Positions 41,025-49,331 of a stretch of 49,888 bases of DNA are shown piece by piece. Position 1 is the stretch's first letter, and the number at the start of each line of letters is the position of its first letter. Source of the stretch: Thiocapsa sp. KS1 (GTDB lineage Bacteria > Pseudomonadota > Gammaproteobacteria > Chromatiales > Chromatiaceae); assembly GCF_001499735.1 (NCBI RefSeq), contig NZ_LN848257.1:1806155-1856042 (forward strand). The letters are read 5' to 3'. Both the position numbers and the translations under genes were made by a program. The notes under the pieces were generated by a model that saw only the letters and a list, made by a program, of their open reading frames with translations, did not search any database and was not told the DNA's origin.

Positions 41025-42133
41025 CGCTCGAGCACCCGCACGGGCTGACCGGGCAGCAGAAGATGCGCGCCCAGCGCGACGACCGGCGTGCCCGGCGCCA
41101 GATCCGTTCGGATCTCGGCCTGCTCGCCGACGATGCCGATCAGCTCGACCGGCTCGGGCTCGACCCGGCCCTCCTCGATCCGCCAGATCAGCGGTCCTTC
41201 ACCGCGCTCCAGGATGGCACCGAGCGGCACCCGTGCGATCGACCTGGACGCCTCCTCGCGCGCCGTATCGAATATCAGGGTCACGGTCGTGCCGAGGCCG
41301 GGCTCGCTCGGCAGCTCGGGCAAACGATAGCGCGCACGCCAGGTCCGGCTGAGCGGATCCGCGCTGCCGGCGATCTCGCGCAGGGTCACGCGTGCGGACG
41401 CCGGTCCGTTCGCCGGTCCCGCGCCGTTCGCAAGCCGTGCCGTCGCCTCGGTCGGCAGATCGACACGCCGCGCCTCGGGCACCTGGACCTCGATCTCGCG
41501 CGGCCCGTCCTCGGCCAGGCGCGCAACCGCCTGACTGGGCGACACCACCTGTCCGACCTGTCCGTCCACGTCCAGAATCACGCCCGCCGCGGGAGCGACC
41601 AGGTCGGCGTAGAGGATGGCGTTGCGTGCCTGCTCCAGGGTCGCCTCGGCCGCGACCAACCGTTGCTCGGCGGCGCGTGCAGCGGTCACGGCCCGGTCGT
41701 GGTCCTGCTCGCTGGCGAGCCGCTTGGTCAGAAGATCGCCGAGACGGTCGCGCTCGCGCTCCGCGTTCTCGTGCTCCGCCCGGGCGCTCGCCACCGTCGC
41801 CTCGGCCGCGAGACGCTGCTGCGTCACGTCGCGCGGATCGAGCCGGAACAGGACGTCGCCGGCCTCGACCCGCGCCCCCGCGTCGACCAGACGTGCCTGG
41901 ATCTCGCCGCCGATACGGAAGGACAGCGGGATCTCATGGCGGGCGCGCACCGTGCCCGTCAGCGTCCAAACGCTGTTCGGCGCCGGCTCCACCCGGGCCG
42001 ACAACACCCAAGGCACGGATTCGCGATCGGACTCAGCCGTGGGCGCAGCCGACTCGTCGGCATTCGGCCCGCATCCCGAGCCGAGGAGCGTGGCGACGAA
42101 CACGGCTCCGATCCTCTTCATCCTGGTCGACAA
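41021..42133 (-). CDS. RND adaptor lipoprotein (AcrA/MexA-like)
   Basis: This 370-residue periplasmic adaptor has a lipoprotein signal peptide ending LLGSGC (lipidated Cys21). Lipoyl halves are RIGGEIQARLVDAGARV and APAAGVILDVDGQVGQVV around a coiled-coil hairpin of about 75 residues (REERDRL-like heptads). Beta-barrel and membrane-proximal domains follow. I chose the TTG at 42133 because GGAG lies six bases upstream; the ATG at 42121 has no ribosome-binding site. It lies first in a two-gene operon with the pump. No outer-membrane channel gene is adjacent, so TolC would be shared. A divergent TetR gene is the likely regulator. Confidence 0.88.
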   Translation of the reverse strand: MSTRMKRIGAVFVATLLGSGCGPNADESAAPTAESDRESVPWVLSARVEPAPNSVWTLTGTVRARHEIPLSFRIGGEIQARLVDAGARVEAGDVLFRLDPRDVTQQRLAAEATVASARAEHENAERERDRLGDLLTKRLASEQDHDRAVTAARAAEQRLVAAEATLEQARNAILYADLVAPAAGVILDVDGQVGQVVSPSQAVARLAEDGPREIEVQVPEARRVDLPTEATARLANGAGPANGPASARVTLREIAGSADPLSRTWRARYRLPELPSEPGLGTTVTLIFDTAREEASRSIARVPLGAILERGEGPLIWRIEEGRVEPEPVELIGIVGEQAEIRTDLAPGTPVVALGAHLLLPGQPVRVLER

Positions 42134-42184
42134 GGGTCACTCCTGCACCGCACGCGCCGGTTTTGGTTGGTGGTTCACCGCACC

Positions 42185-42213
42185 ATTATTCCTGTACGAT
42201 GGCGTTTAGTAAA
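42185..42213 (-). promoter_or_regulatory. Predicted promoter/operator of the RND operon
   Basis: On the minus strand TTTACT (42208-42213) and AATAAT (42185-42190) are separated by exactly 17 bases, a good sigma70 spacing. The region lies between the divergent adaptor and TetR genes, so a TetR operator probably overlaps it. The spacer has a loose symmetry (CGCCAT ... ATGGTGCG). Confidence 0.55.
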
Positions 42214-42242
42214 TGACCGAAAACATGACGGAGCACACAGCC

Positions 42243-42938
42243 ATGCCGACATCCGACGCCGGCGCATCCGGGACACCGGGGGCGCCTCGAGCCGCCGGGC
42301 GCGGTCGACCGCCGGACCTCGCCAAGCACGCGGCCATCCTCGACGCCGCTCGCAGGCTCTTCTTCTCGGGCTCGATCCAGGCACTCAACATGGAAGCCGT
42401 CGCCCGTGCCGCCGGTGTTTCGAAGGTCACGGTCTACAGCCATTTCGGTGATCTACAGGGTCTGATCCGCGCGGTCGTGCTGCTGCAGCGCAGCGAGATG
42501 ACGGCGGCGCTCGACGATCTGCCCTCCGGGCAGTGCGGGCTGAGACAGGCGCTGATCGATCTGGGATGCGCGCTGATGGGCTTCCTGAGCAGCGACGACT
42601 ATGTCGCCCTCCAACGGATGTTGGCGACCCTGGCCGGGAAGGAGACCTGGCTCGGCACACTCGTCTATCGCGACGGCGCGGAGGCGACGCGCGATCGGCT
42701 CGCTACCCGCCTAGCCGAGGCGTCGGCACGCGGCGACCTGCGCCCGCACGACAGCCGCCTGGCCGCCGAGCAGCTGCTCGGCATCTGGCAGGGGATTCAG
42801 ACCACGGGGCTCTTGAGCGGCGGCTGCCCGCGACCCGATGCCGAGCACCTGCGCCGTCGGGTCGAATGCGGGGTGGATGTGCTGCTGCGGGCCTACGCGC
42901 CCGAGTGCATCGATCCCAAGACCGACCGGTCGGGTTGA
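42243..42938 (+). CDS. TetR/AcrR-family repressor, likely of the RND pump
   Basis: This 231-residue regulator begins with a disordered basic tail, then a TetR helix-turn-helix (about residues 27-72: ILDAARRLFFSG, MEAVARAAGVSKVTVYSHFGD). An all-helical ligand-binding domain with the TetR_C-type end follows. Three in-frame ATGs exist (42213, 42225, 42243). Only 42243 has a ribosome-binding site (GGAG nine bases upstream), and the first overlaps the divergent promoter, so I prefer 42243. Divergent placement next to an RND operon is the classic arrangement for local repression relieved by the pump's substrate. The stop lies 8 bases from the convergent lipase stop. Confidence 0.85.
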   Translation: MPTSDAGASGTPGAPRAAGRGRPPDLAKHAAILDAARRLFFSGSIQALNMEAVARAAGVSKVTVYSHFGDLQGLIRAVVLLQRSEMTAALDDLPSGQCGLRQALIDLGCALMGFLSSDDYVALQRMLATLAGKETWLGTLVYRDGAEATRDRLATRLAEASARGDLRPHDSRLAAEQLLGIWQGIQTTGLLSGGCPRPDAEHLRRRVECGVDVLLRAYAPECIDPKTDRSG

Positions 42939-42946
42939 AACGCGAT

Positions 42947-43822
42947 TCAGCCGCGCAGGCGCGCTTGGTAGTTGGGGATCAGATGAGCATGGATGCCTCG
43001 GCGCACGAGCGTCCAGAGCTCGTCCGTCAGGCTTGCCGTAAGCATGCCCTCCACCGCCGTGCGCCCGAGCTCCCCGAGCGCGTGGGTGAATGCCCTCTGC
43101 GTCGGGCCTTGAAGCCTGACCTCGTTGAGACAATGGGCATAGGCGTTCGCCACCAGGCTGACCGTCGGCAGGAGCGGGACCGGGTCTTCGATATCGACAT
43201 AGCGAAAGATCCGGTCGGGAAACGCCTGCTCGAAGGCTTTGGCCGCGACGGCGTTGCCGATCATCGGCGCGCCGAAGGTAACGACCTCGTGCACCCCGAT
43301 GAAGGCGCGCTGAAAACGCCAGGCCGCAAGCAACGCAAGTGCACCGCCGAGACTGTGTCCGGTCACCCAGAGCGGTCGCTCCGACGCGTCCATCGCCTCC
43401 TGGACGGCCTGTAGGAGCGGCGTCCAGATCTCGTCCAACGCCTGCATGAAGCCGCGATGGAATCGGGCCCCCACGCCCGCGGCGGCAAAATCGGTTCCGA
43501 TGCGTCCCTCGGGGACGACCAACAGGTTGTTTGCGTTGGTCAGCAGCCAGTCCTTGACCCCGTCGAGGCTCGTCGGTGATTGCGAGCCGCGAAAGGCGAC
43601 GACCAGCGCACCGGGGTCGCTCGCCACATAGACCTGCGTGTTGTCGACGCCGATGAGGCGCGCATCCACACCCAGCTCGGCCCGAAAGCCGGCCGCACCT
43701 TCGGGCTTGTCCAAATAGGCCAGCTCGCACGCCTTGGCCAGAAATCGGACATTGGGCAGATACCGCGGAACCGACGCGTCGAGTGTCATGGTCTGTTTAA
43801 GGTGATGTCCGAAAAATTCCAT
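42947..43822 (-). CDS. Class 3 lipase-like alpha/beta hydrolase
   Basis: This 291-residue protein has the lipase class 3 signature VTGHSLGGALALL with nucleophile Ser157. VVAFRGSQSP lies near residue 90 (oxyanion region), and VTFGAPMIGN and DPVPLLP follow, with the acid and a histidine (HCLNEV) downstream. There is no signal peptide, so it may act inside the cell on lipids or esters. ATG 43822 (MEFFGHHL) abuts the 76-bp repeat; ATG 43790 is an alternative. Neither has a good ribosome-binding site. The stop codon TGA lies in a copy of the recurring motif (minus strand CTGAATCGCGTT). Confidence 0.8.
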   Translation of the reverse strand: MEFFGHHLKQTMTLDASVPRYLPNVRFLAKACELAYLDKPEGAAGFRAELGVDARLIGVDNTQVYVASDPGALVVAFRGSQSPTSLDGVKDWLLTNANNLLVVPEGRIGTDFAAAGVGARFHRGFMQALDEIWTPLLQAVQEAMDASERPLWVTGHSLGGALALLAAWRFQRAFIGVHEVVTFGAPMIGNAVAAKAFEQAFPDRIFRYVDIEDPVPLLPTVSLVANAYAHCLNEVRLQGPTQRAFTHALGELGRTAVEGMLTASLTDELWTLVRRGIHAHLIPNYQARLRG

Positions 43823-43826
43823 CCCC

Positions 43827-43902
43827 GTAGGTTGTGCTGACGAGAGGAAGCACAACATGCGCCGACGGTTGGTTGTGCCTCGCACGGCTCGGCACAACCT
43901 AC
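43827..43902. repeat. 76-bp double-hairpin dispersed repeat, copy 2
   Basis: This is the inverted counterpart of 12671-12746 with two differences (at the centre, near CAACATGCGCC). It fills most of the 101 bases between the LRR protein and the lipase start, so transcription or translation of the lipase must cross it. Confidence 0.8.
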
Positions 43903-43923
43903 ACCTGAATGACTGGCGCGGCC

Positions 43924-44583
43924 TCAGCGTAAGGCCCGGCGCCCGCGCTTGGCCTTGCGCCATTCGGAGAGGGTCTCGGCCGAGACGGATGTGCCGCGCA
44001 GATCCAGCTCGCGCAGAGCCGGATGAGCCATCAGGAACGCGCGAAAACCGGCGTCGGTAATGCCGGTGTTTGCCAGACGCAGCCGCTCCAAACGCGTCGA
44101 TTCGGCAAGCCGCGCGAGCCCTGCGTCCGTCACGCCGCTCTCGTTCAGATCCAGCTCGCGAAGACGATCCATCCCGGCGAGCAGCCGCAAGGTCTCGTCC
44201 GTCACATCCGGGTTGGCCATCTGCAGCACGACCACATCCGCCGCCCCGTCCAACACCCGATAGTCGTGCCGGTCCCAGCCCGTCAGGGTGATATGGCGCT
44301 CGCCGTCGACCAGCACATCGCGCGGGCCGAGATCGACGGGCAACAAGCGGTTGACGATCGGCGGACAGGCGGCGAGCAGCAATCCAGCCAATCCCAGGAC
44401 AAGCGGACCGCGCGCGGCGTGAAATCGGCCGACCACGAAGAGCAGCCCAGCCGGCGGAAAGAGCGTGACCGCCACACCCCAAGCACGGCTGCGCCGCCAA
44501 GCGACCACGGCAAACCAGATCCAACTGACCGCCAGCAGGCCGAAGCCTGTCGAGGTCGCCATGAAGAGGTGGCTTTCGTTCAT
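43924..44583 (-). CDS. Membrane-anchored leucine-rich-repeat protein
   Basis: This 219-residue protein has three membrane helices in the first 85 residues (about 8-28, 36-52, 60-82). A short linker and about four leucine-rich repeats of the RNI/SDS22-like kind follow: LRELDLNESGVTDAGLARL, LERLRLANTGITDAGFRAF, LRELDLRGTSVSAETL. The repeats would form a small interaction surface. Which side of the membrane they face is not clear. The start ATG overlaps the stop of a small upstream frame by four bases. Its position in a minus-strand row of genes suggests co-transcription with its neighbours. Function unknown. Confidence 0.75.
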   Translation of the reverse strand: MNESHLFMATSTGFGLLAVSWIWFAVVAWRRSRAWGVAVTLFPPAGLLFVVGRFHAARGPLVLGLAGLLLAACPPIVNRLLPVDLGPRDVLVDGERHITLTGWDRHDYRVLDGAADVVVLQMANPDVTDETLRLLAGMDRLRELDLNESGVTDAGLARLAESTRLERLRLANTGITDAGFRAFLMAHPALRELDLRGTSVSAETLSEWRKAKRGRRALR

Positions 44584-44690
44584 TTCGGGTCACCCTGCAT
44601 TTCGGACTCGCGCTTGGCCGCATCGAGGCTCCGATGCAGAGCGCTTTCCACACCCCAGGCACCGCAGCAGTCGTGCGGATCTTCCAGCAC
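44580..44690 (-). CDS. Possible small coupled protein upstream of the LRR gene
   Basis: This is a short frame ending in an ATGA overlap with the LRR gene, open from at least 44786. The best internal start I find is GTG 44690, giving 36 residues with a DPHDCCGAWG motif and a charged helical tail. The ATGA overlap and the conserved-looking Cys-Cys pair argue for a real product. The lack of a clear ribosome-binding site argues against. I do not recognise it. Confidence 0.35.
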   Translation of the reverse strand: MLEDPHDCCGAWGVESALHRSLDAAKRESEMQGDPK

Positions 44691-44758
44691 GCTGACGTGA
44701 CCCAGAAGGGAGGACTCGGTTTCCGGTGTCCGGTGTCGCCTCGCGCAACTTGCAGTCC

Positions 44759-45145
44759 TCAACCGAGTATCGTCTCGCCCAGGCAACGGCTCAGGATGAA
44801 TGCCTTCAGGTCCGCAATACTCGAGCAGCTATTCAGGGTCGCCGCATCCAAGCAGAGCTTCGGCCCTTGGTCCGTCATGCAAAACACCGCGGGCAGTGTG
44901 GCCGCGAGGCCAGGTTCGCGACGGTGGAGCTCGTCTCGGTGCAGGAACTCGCACTCCGCGTCGATGGATGAGACGAATGCTCGCCATTCGGCCTTTTCGG
45001 TCAGAAGGCCGTAAGTCATGGCGCACAGCCGGCAGGCGTAGGTCTCGGGCGAGAAGAATTTGTGTCCGATGTCGGCCATGGTATTGAAGAATCCGCTGTC
45101 GGCGTTGTAGACGAACAGCAGCCGCACGGGGCTTGTCTCGGGCAT
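44759..45145 (-). CDS. Conserved-looking protein of unknown function with CxxC
   Basis: This 128-residue protein begins with a beta-strand-like LLFVYNADSGFFNTMADIGHKFF, followed by TYACRLCAMTYG (Cys-x2-Cys) and later cysteines (Cys in AECEF, AVFCMT, KLCLD). The pattern recalls small thioredoxin-like proteins, but I cannot assign a family. A GGAG nine bases before ATG 45145 supports the start. It lies downstream of a glycosyltransferase and a truncated frame, and upstream of the LRR gene. A redox or metal role is possible. Confidence 0.7.
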   Translation of the reverse strand: MPETSPVRLLFVYNADSGFFNTMADIGHKFFSPETYACRLCAMTYGLLTEKAEWRAFVSSIDAECEFLHRDELHRREPGLAATLPAVFCMTDQGPKLCLDAATLNSCSSIADLKAFILSRCLGETILG

Positions 45146-45157
45146 GGGGTTTCTCCG

Positions 45158-45322
45158 TTACCGCAAGCATCGGGAGCCGAAGCGGCGTCTGCCGCTGCGA
45201 ACCCTCGAAACAGCCGACACCGACGCGGATCCGGGCCGGGTCGTTGCCTGGAAGGGGATCACGCCTTCCAACACAAACAGCGTCGCCGGAACCGCGAGAG
45301 TCAGCCACTGGTCCACGCTCAT
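45158..45322 (-). pseudogene. Truncated remnant coupled to the glycosyltransferase
   Basis: An ATG at 45322 overlaps the glycosyltransferase stop by four bases (ATGA). It opens a 54-codon frame whose first 26 residues look genuine: one membrane helix, WLTLAVPATLFVLEGVIPF, faintly like the start of sterol-desaturase-type proteins. The rest is Arg/Ser-rich and looks like non-coding read-through. I interpret it as the 5' end of a gene whose body has been deleted. A real small membrane protein is an alternative. Confidence 0.4.
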
Positions 45323-46005
45323 CGGCAATCTCGCTCGTAGATCTCGGCAAGCCGCGTCGGGGCCTCGCCGAGCAGATATCTCAGGATCAGACCCGCATTC
45401 ATGAGCTGCTGGCGGACCACGCCGTTGCGGCGAAAGCGCACGGCCGAGGTCGTGACGACACCCGGTAGCTTCGGGATGCGCGTGCGGCGTCGGGCGCGAC
45501 GGAGCAGATCGACATCCTCGAATAAAGGCCACTCCGGAAATCCGCCGAGCTGCTCGAAAAAGCGTCGCCGGATCAGGATCCCCTGATCGCCGAAGCTGGT
45601 CAGGATGGAGTCGAATCGCGAGAACCACCCATAGACCCCGAGCAGCCAATCGGCATCGTCGAAACGCAGACGAAAGCAGGCCAGCTCGGCGTCGTCCGTG
45701 TCGAAGGCCGATGCCGACAACCCGGCGGCCTGCTGCGGCAGGATGCTGTCGTCGTGCAGGAAGAGCAGAAGCTCGCCCACGGCCGCGCGCGCACCGGCGT
45801 TGCATTGGGGGCCCCGTCCCGGCGTTGCGAAAAGCACGCGTGTCGCCCCTTCGATCGCTCCTGCCGACTCGCCGGAGTCGCCGTCGTCGGCTGCGACGAC
45901 AAGGATCACCTCTGCTCCGGGGAAGGAGCGCCCGCAGGCATCGAGACAGGGCTCAAGATGACGACCGAGACGTCTGGTCGGGATGATGATCGAGAGGCTT
46001 GTCAT
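45319..46005 (-). CDS. Family 2 glycosyltransferase (TIGR04283-like)
   Basis: This 228-residue GT-A enzyme starts SLSIIIPTRRLGRHLEPCL. It has a nucleotide-sugar site with an acidic metal-binding motif (LFLHDDSILP), preceded by GRGPQCNAGARAAVGELLLF. That pattern is typical of the selenodomain-associated transferase 2 (TIGR04283) group. A second acidic stretch (PLFEDVDLLRRARRR) follows. The partner TIGR04282-type gene usually found beside it is absent. I chose ATG 46005; an upstream ATG (46032) adds nine unconvincing residues. It lies 74 bp downstream of queE on the same strand. Its acceptor is unknown. Confidence 0.82.
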   Translation of the reverse strand: MTSLSIIIPTRRLGRHLEPCLDACGRSFPGAEVILVVAADDGDSGESAGAIEGATRVLFATPGRGPQCNAGARAAVGELLLFLHDDSILPQQAAGLSASAFDTDDAELACFRLRFDDADWLLGVYGWFSRFDSILTSFGDQGILIRRRFFEQLGGFPEWPLFEDVDLLRRARRRTRIPKLPGVVTTSAVRFRRNGVVRQQLMNAGLILRYLLGEAPTRLAEIYERDCR

Positions 46006-46079
46006 GATGATGCGGACTGCGCCGGCGGGCATGGCAGGGATCTGGATCGGCCGACGCCGAAATCAACCCGCGAGATCCG

Positions 46080-46721
46080 TCAGGGAAAACCGAGCAGCTT
46101 GTGGGTCTGGATGCTCAGACGCCAGAGCGGCCTGGTTTGGCAGTAGGCGATCGCTTGGCGGGTATGCGCTTGAAGGTTCGGACCGTCCATGGGCTGAAGG
46201 AAGAAGTGATCGAAGGCGAGGTGCTCGAGATCGTCCGGCGAGAGGCCGGGCTGGGGGAAGACAAGCTTGAGCTCCTGGCCCGTACGCTGCACCAGCTCGG
46301 CCCCGGCCTTTGGGCTGACGCAAACCCAGTCGACGCCCTCCGGCACCGGAAGTGTCCCGTTGGTCTCGACGGCGATCTCGAAACCCCGCGCATGCAGCGC
46401 AGCGATCAGGTGGACATCAAGCTGAAGCAGCGGCTCGCCGCCGGTCAGGACGACGAAGGGCCGGCCGTGCGCGCCCGCCGGCTCGGGCCAGACCGATCGG
46501 ATGCGTTCCGCAAGCGCGTCCGGGTCTCGGAACAGCCCGCCGCCCTCGCCGTCGGTCCCGCGAAAATCCGTATCGCAGAATCGACAGATCGCCGTCGCGC
46601 GATCCTGCTCGCGCCCGGACCAGAGGTTGCAGCCGGCGAATCGGCAGAAGACCGCCGCCCGACCGGCCTGCGCGCCCTCGCCCTGCAAGGTGTAGAAGAT
46701 CTCTTTGACGCTGTAGCTCAT
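46080..46721 (-). CDS. queE: 7-carboxy-7-deazaguanine synthase
   Basis: QueE is a radical SAM enzyme that contracts 6-carboxy-5,6,7,8-tetrahydropterin to 7-carboxy-7-deazaguanine on the queuosine pathway. The 213-residue product has EIFYTLQGEGAQAGR near residue 7 and the modified cluster motif C-x14-C-x2-C (Cys31, Cys46, Cys49), as in many proteobacterial QueE proteins. Further motifs are VVLTGGEPLLQ, ETNGTL, CVSPKAG and LQPMDGPN. ATG 46721 overlaps the queD stop by four bases. It is the last gene of queC-queD-queE; queF and tgt are not in the window. Confidence 0.94.
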   Translation of the reverse strand: MSYSVKEIFYTLQGEGAQAGRAAVFCRFAGCNLWSGREQDRATAICRFCDTDFRGTDGEGGGLFRDPDALAERIRSVWPEPAGAHGRPFVVLTGGEPLLQLDVHLIAALHARGFEIAVETNGTLPVPEGVDWVCVSPKAGAELVQRTGQELKLVFPQPGLSPDDLEHLAFDHFFLQPMDGPNLQAHTRQAIAYCQTRPLWRLSIQTHKLLGFP

Positions 46722-47812
46722 AGCGGCAGCGCGGGGCCGAGCTCGCCCCAACCGAGCACGGCTCCGCAGCCCGGGGTCTCGTGCAGATCGATGCGGTCCA
46801 TCTGCGGGAGCGCGGCGGCGACCTCCTCGCGGATCCAGAGAAGCAGATTGCCCGGATCGGCTTGGCGCAGGCGCGGGAGCGCGTCGAGCCGATGGTGATC
46901 AAGTGCGTCGTAAACCGGCTTGAAGCGTCTCTTCACATCCCCGTAATCGATCGTCCAGCCGAGCACCTCATCCAGCGGGGCGGTCAGATGCAGACGCAGG
47001 AGATAGCTGTGACCATGCAGGCGGCGGCGCCGATCGCCTTCCGGCGCTTGGACGAGCTGCAGGGCGCTCTCGAAGCGCTGCTCCTTCCAGATTCGATAAT
47101 GCACACCGTCGTAGTGACAACCGGCGGTGGCCGTCTCGTAAACGGTGACACAGGAGAGCTGCGGAAAAACCGGTCGCAGTCGCTCCCAAATCCAACGCGC
47201 CAGCATCTCGCTGGTCGGGTTCTCCAGACCCGGGATGTCGTTCATGCAGGCGTGATCAAGCTCGGCGTACAGGGGTGCCCAGATCTCCGCGAGCCGATCG
47301 AAGTCGACGCCCATCTCGATTCCGCCAAGGTCCTGATTGGCGTGCAGGATCACCTCGAACCCATGCCCGTGCATCCGCCCGCACTGGTGACCCACGGGCA
47401 CATTCGGCAGGCGGTGGGCCGCCTCGAAACGAAAGCGTCGCCAGACATGGGCCTGCTCGAGGCCGTCGAGGTCGACTCCCTGATCGCGGGTGCTTTGGAT
47501 GCCGAGCGAAACGACCCCCGGCACGCCGAGTTGCGCGCGGACCCAGCGGGCGAGATTCTCGTCGGTCGGGATCGGCAGGTGCGTGTTCAGGTCGCTGTAA
47601 TCGAGCGGCGCAATGCAATCAGCGAGCGTCCGCGCGAGCGCTTCCGTCTCCCCGCCCGGAAACGGCGCCCAATCGACCGGCAGCTCCGCACGCACCTTGG
47701 CGACGAAACCGTGCCCGTGCAAACGGCGCGAACGGTGCCCCGCAGGCAGGATGGAGACACGCCGCGCGGCCTCGAAGGGGACGGCGGCGACATGATAAAG
47801 ATGTTCACTCAT
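46718..47812 (-). CDS. queD: Three-domain QueD fusion (6-carboxy-tetrahydropterin synthase)
   Basis: QueD normally is a ~120-residue enzyme turning dihydroneopterin triphosphate into 6-carboxy-tetrahydropterin. This 364-residue protein carries three tandem copies (about 1-118, 122-240, 242-364). The middle copy has the full set: FEAAHRL (zinc His133), HQCGRMHGH (Cys144, His148, His150), LDH (His187) and VYET (Glu226). Copy 1 has lost the first zinc histidine (Arg17), the cysteine (Ser28), the LDH histidine (Tyr72) and the glutamate. Copy 3 keeps HGH, LDH and Glu345 but lacks the first histidine and the cysteine. ATG 47812 overlaps queC by four bases. One active domain plus two scaffold or regulatory ones is the likely arrangement. 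Confidence 0.9.
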   Translation of the reverse strand: MSEHLYHVAAVPFEAARRVSILPAGHRSRRLHGHGFVAKVRAELPVDWAPFPGGETEALARTLADCIAPLDYSDLNTHLPIPTDENLARWVRAQLGVPGVVSLGIQSTRDQGVDLDGLEQAHVWRRFRFEAAHRLPNVPVGHQCGRMHGHGFEVILHANQDLGGIEMGVDFDRLAEIWAPLYAELDHACMNDIPGLENPTSEMLARWIWERLRPVFPQLSCVTVYETATAGCHYDGVHYRIWKEQRFESALQLVQAPEGDRRRRLHGHSYLLRLHLTAPLDEVLGWTIDYGDVKRRFKPVYDALDHHRLDALPRLRQADPGNLLLWIREEVAAALPQMDRIDLHETPGCGAVLGWGELGPALPL

Positions 47813-48510
47813 GGGACGGCGAGACCGAAACGAACGAGAAGTGGATCCGGGCAGCCGGCATCCGCAAAACCCTTGGCGCGGAGCAGGCATGAATCACAGA
47901 GACCGCAGGGACGGCCGTCCGTTCCGGGGTCGTAACAACTGCTGGTCAGGCCGTAATCGACACCGAGCGACAGACCTCGGGCAATGATCTCGGCCTTGGT
48001 CATCTGCATCAAGGGGGCGTGGATCTTGAGCCTTTGGCGCCCTTCGACCCCGGCCGCCGTCGCCAGATTGGCCATGCGCTCGAAGGCATCGATGAAGGCG
48101 GGTCGACAGTCCGGATAGCCGGAGTAATCCTGCACGTTCACACCGATGAAGATGTCCTCGGAGCCGAGGGTTTCGGCCCAGGCGAGCGCGAAGGACAGAA
48201 AGACGGTGTTGCGTGCCGGGACATAGGTGACCGGGATGCCGTCGCCGATCGCGTCGGTCGAACGTCCCTTGGGGACCGGGATATCGGCCGTCAGCGCCGA
48301 CCCGCCGAAGCGACGCAGATCGATCTCGACGATTGCATGCTCCGCGACCCCGAGCGCAGCGGCGACGCGGGCGGCGGACTCGAGCTCGATCCCGTGACGC
48401 TGGCCGTACCGAAACGACAAGGCATGGACGGCAAAGCCTTGCGATTTCGCGATGGCCGACGCGGTCGCCGAGTCCAACCCACCGCTCAAGAGAACGACTG
48501 CCGGTTTCAT
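47809..48510 (-). CDS. queC: 7-cyano-7-deazaguanine (preQ0) synthase
   Basis: QueC converts 7-carboxy-7-deazaguanine to preQ0 using ATP and ammonia. The 233-residue product shows the PP-loop SGGLDSAT near residue 8, [27 protein letters not shown] and [17 protein letters not shown]. The zinc site [19 protein letters not shown] has four cysteines. I chose ATG 48510, which begins directly at the family start ([14 protein letters not shown]); the frame is open upstream but reads Arg/Ser-rich. It follows the PilZ gene by 61 bp on the same strand and overlaps queD by four bases. Confidence 0.95.
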   Translation of the reverse strand: MKPAVVLLSGGLDSATASAIAKSQGFAVHALSFRYGQRHGIELESAARVAAALGVAEHAIVEIDLRRFGGSALTADIPVPKGRSTDAIGDGIPVTYVPARNTVFLSFALAWAETLGSEDIFIGVNVQDYSGYPDCRPAFIDAFERMANLATAAGVEGRQRLKIHAPLMQMTKAEIIARGLSLGVDYGLTSSCYDPGTDGRPCGLCDSCLLRAKGFADAGCPDPLLVRFGLAVP

Positions 48511-48571
48511 GGTCTTGGAGAGCCGAGAGATGGACGAGCGCGCCGGGCGGGACCGCAATGGCGACCCGCGC

Positions 48572-48946
48572 TCAGTTCCGATCGGTCGTCGGCTGGATGA
48601 GCGAGCGGATCCGCGCCAAAGCCGTGTCGCCGACATCCGAGAACTCGATCCCCAGCAGCCAGCGCTCTTCGGCGGTGCTCGGCGAGACCCAGACCACCGA
48701 GCCGACGGCCTGGATCCCCTCCGGGATCTCGGGCGCCTCCATTTCGACGAGCAGCCGAGAGCGCACGGCGAAAAGACGATCGGCCCACACCTGGAGACCG
48801 CCCTCGCTGATGTTGCGACCGAGCACCTGGTGCATCCCCGGGATGTTGTCCACCGCCTCGGAGCCCAACTGCATCAGGCGGGCATGGCACTCCCAGTGCA
48901 CGCGCTCGTAGCCCCGTCGATCCGCATCCGTCTCGCTGACCGCCAT
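48572..48946 (-). CDS. PilZ-domain cyclic-di-GMP receptor
   Basis: This 124-residue single-domain PilZ protein binds c-di-GMP through RxxxR (RGYER, residues 11-15) and the NxSxGG-like [10 protein letters not shown] near residue 48. The C-terminal barrel ([22 protein letters not shown]) is typical. GAGGTACTT just before ATG 48946 is a suitable ribosome-binding site. It precedes queC by 61 bp and could be co-transcribed with the queuosine genes, but there is no functional reason to link them. It is the only c-di-GMP receptor seen here beside two c-di-GMP enzymes. Confidence 0.87.
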   Translation of the reverse strand: MAVSETDADRRGYERVHWECHARLMQLGSEAVDNIPGMHQVLGRNISEGGLQVWADRLFAVRSRLLVEMEAPEIPEGIQAVGSVVWVSPSTAEERWLLGIEFSDVGDTALARIRSLIQPTTDRN

Positions 48947-49331
48947 AAGTACCTCAAGATCGATTGATTCATCGAAACGCCGGAAGGCCCTACCCTCGAC
49001 CCGATCATCCGGACGTCGGTCGGCCTTGCCGACCGCGGGGCGTCTAAACAGAGTAGCGCGGTAAGAATAGCGCTCGCCTCGGAAGCTGTCGACCGAGCTT
49101 GGAGCGGATCGCCCGGAGGCCGATCGCGGCGCAAGCCGATTCAAATCCTCAGGGACGAAAAACGGGGGTACGACAGATGCAGCGATGCCGAGGACGAGCG
49201 GAAGGCATTGGCGTCGCCATACTCAACGGCGCGGGACCGTTGAGTATGGTGCGATCCAAGGACGCGATGCCCGGGATCGCCTTCGATTTCGATCCGCGAA
49301 TGGACGAATCGAGGGGTCTTGCAGGGTCCGA
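48947..49331. other. Intergenic region between puc and the PilZ gene
   Basis: The 385 bases lie downstream of pucA on the same strand and hold a 13-bp hairpin (49217-49249, annotated separately). No gene is supported. The PilZ promoter should lie between about 48950 and 49200, but no clear box is visible. Confidence 0.5.
49217..49249 (-). terminator. Hairpin downstream of pucA
   Basis: CCATACTCAACGG (49217-49229) pairs perfectly with CCGTTGAGTATGG (49237-49249) across a 7-base loop. It starts 82 bases after the pucA stop. There is no T-run on the minus strand beyond it. It could end the puc transcript or protect it from 3' decay, as known for the puf and puc mRNAs of purple bacteria. Confidence 0.6.
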
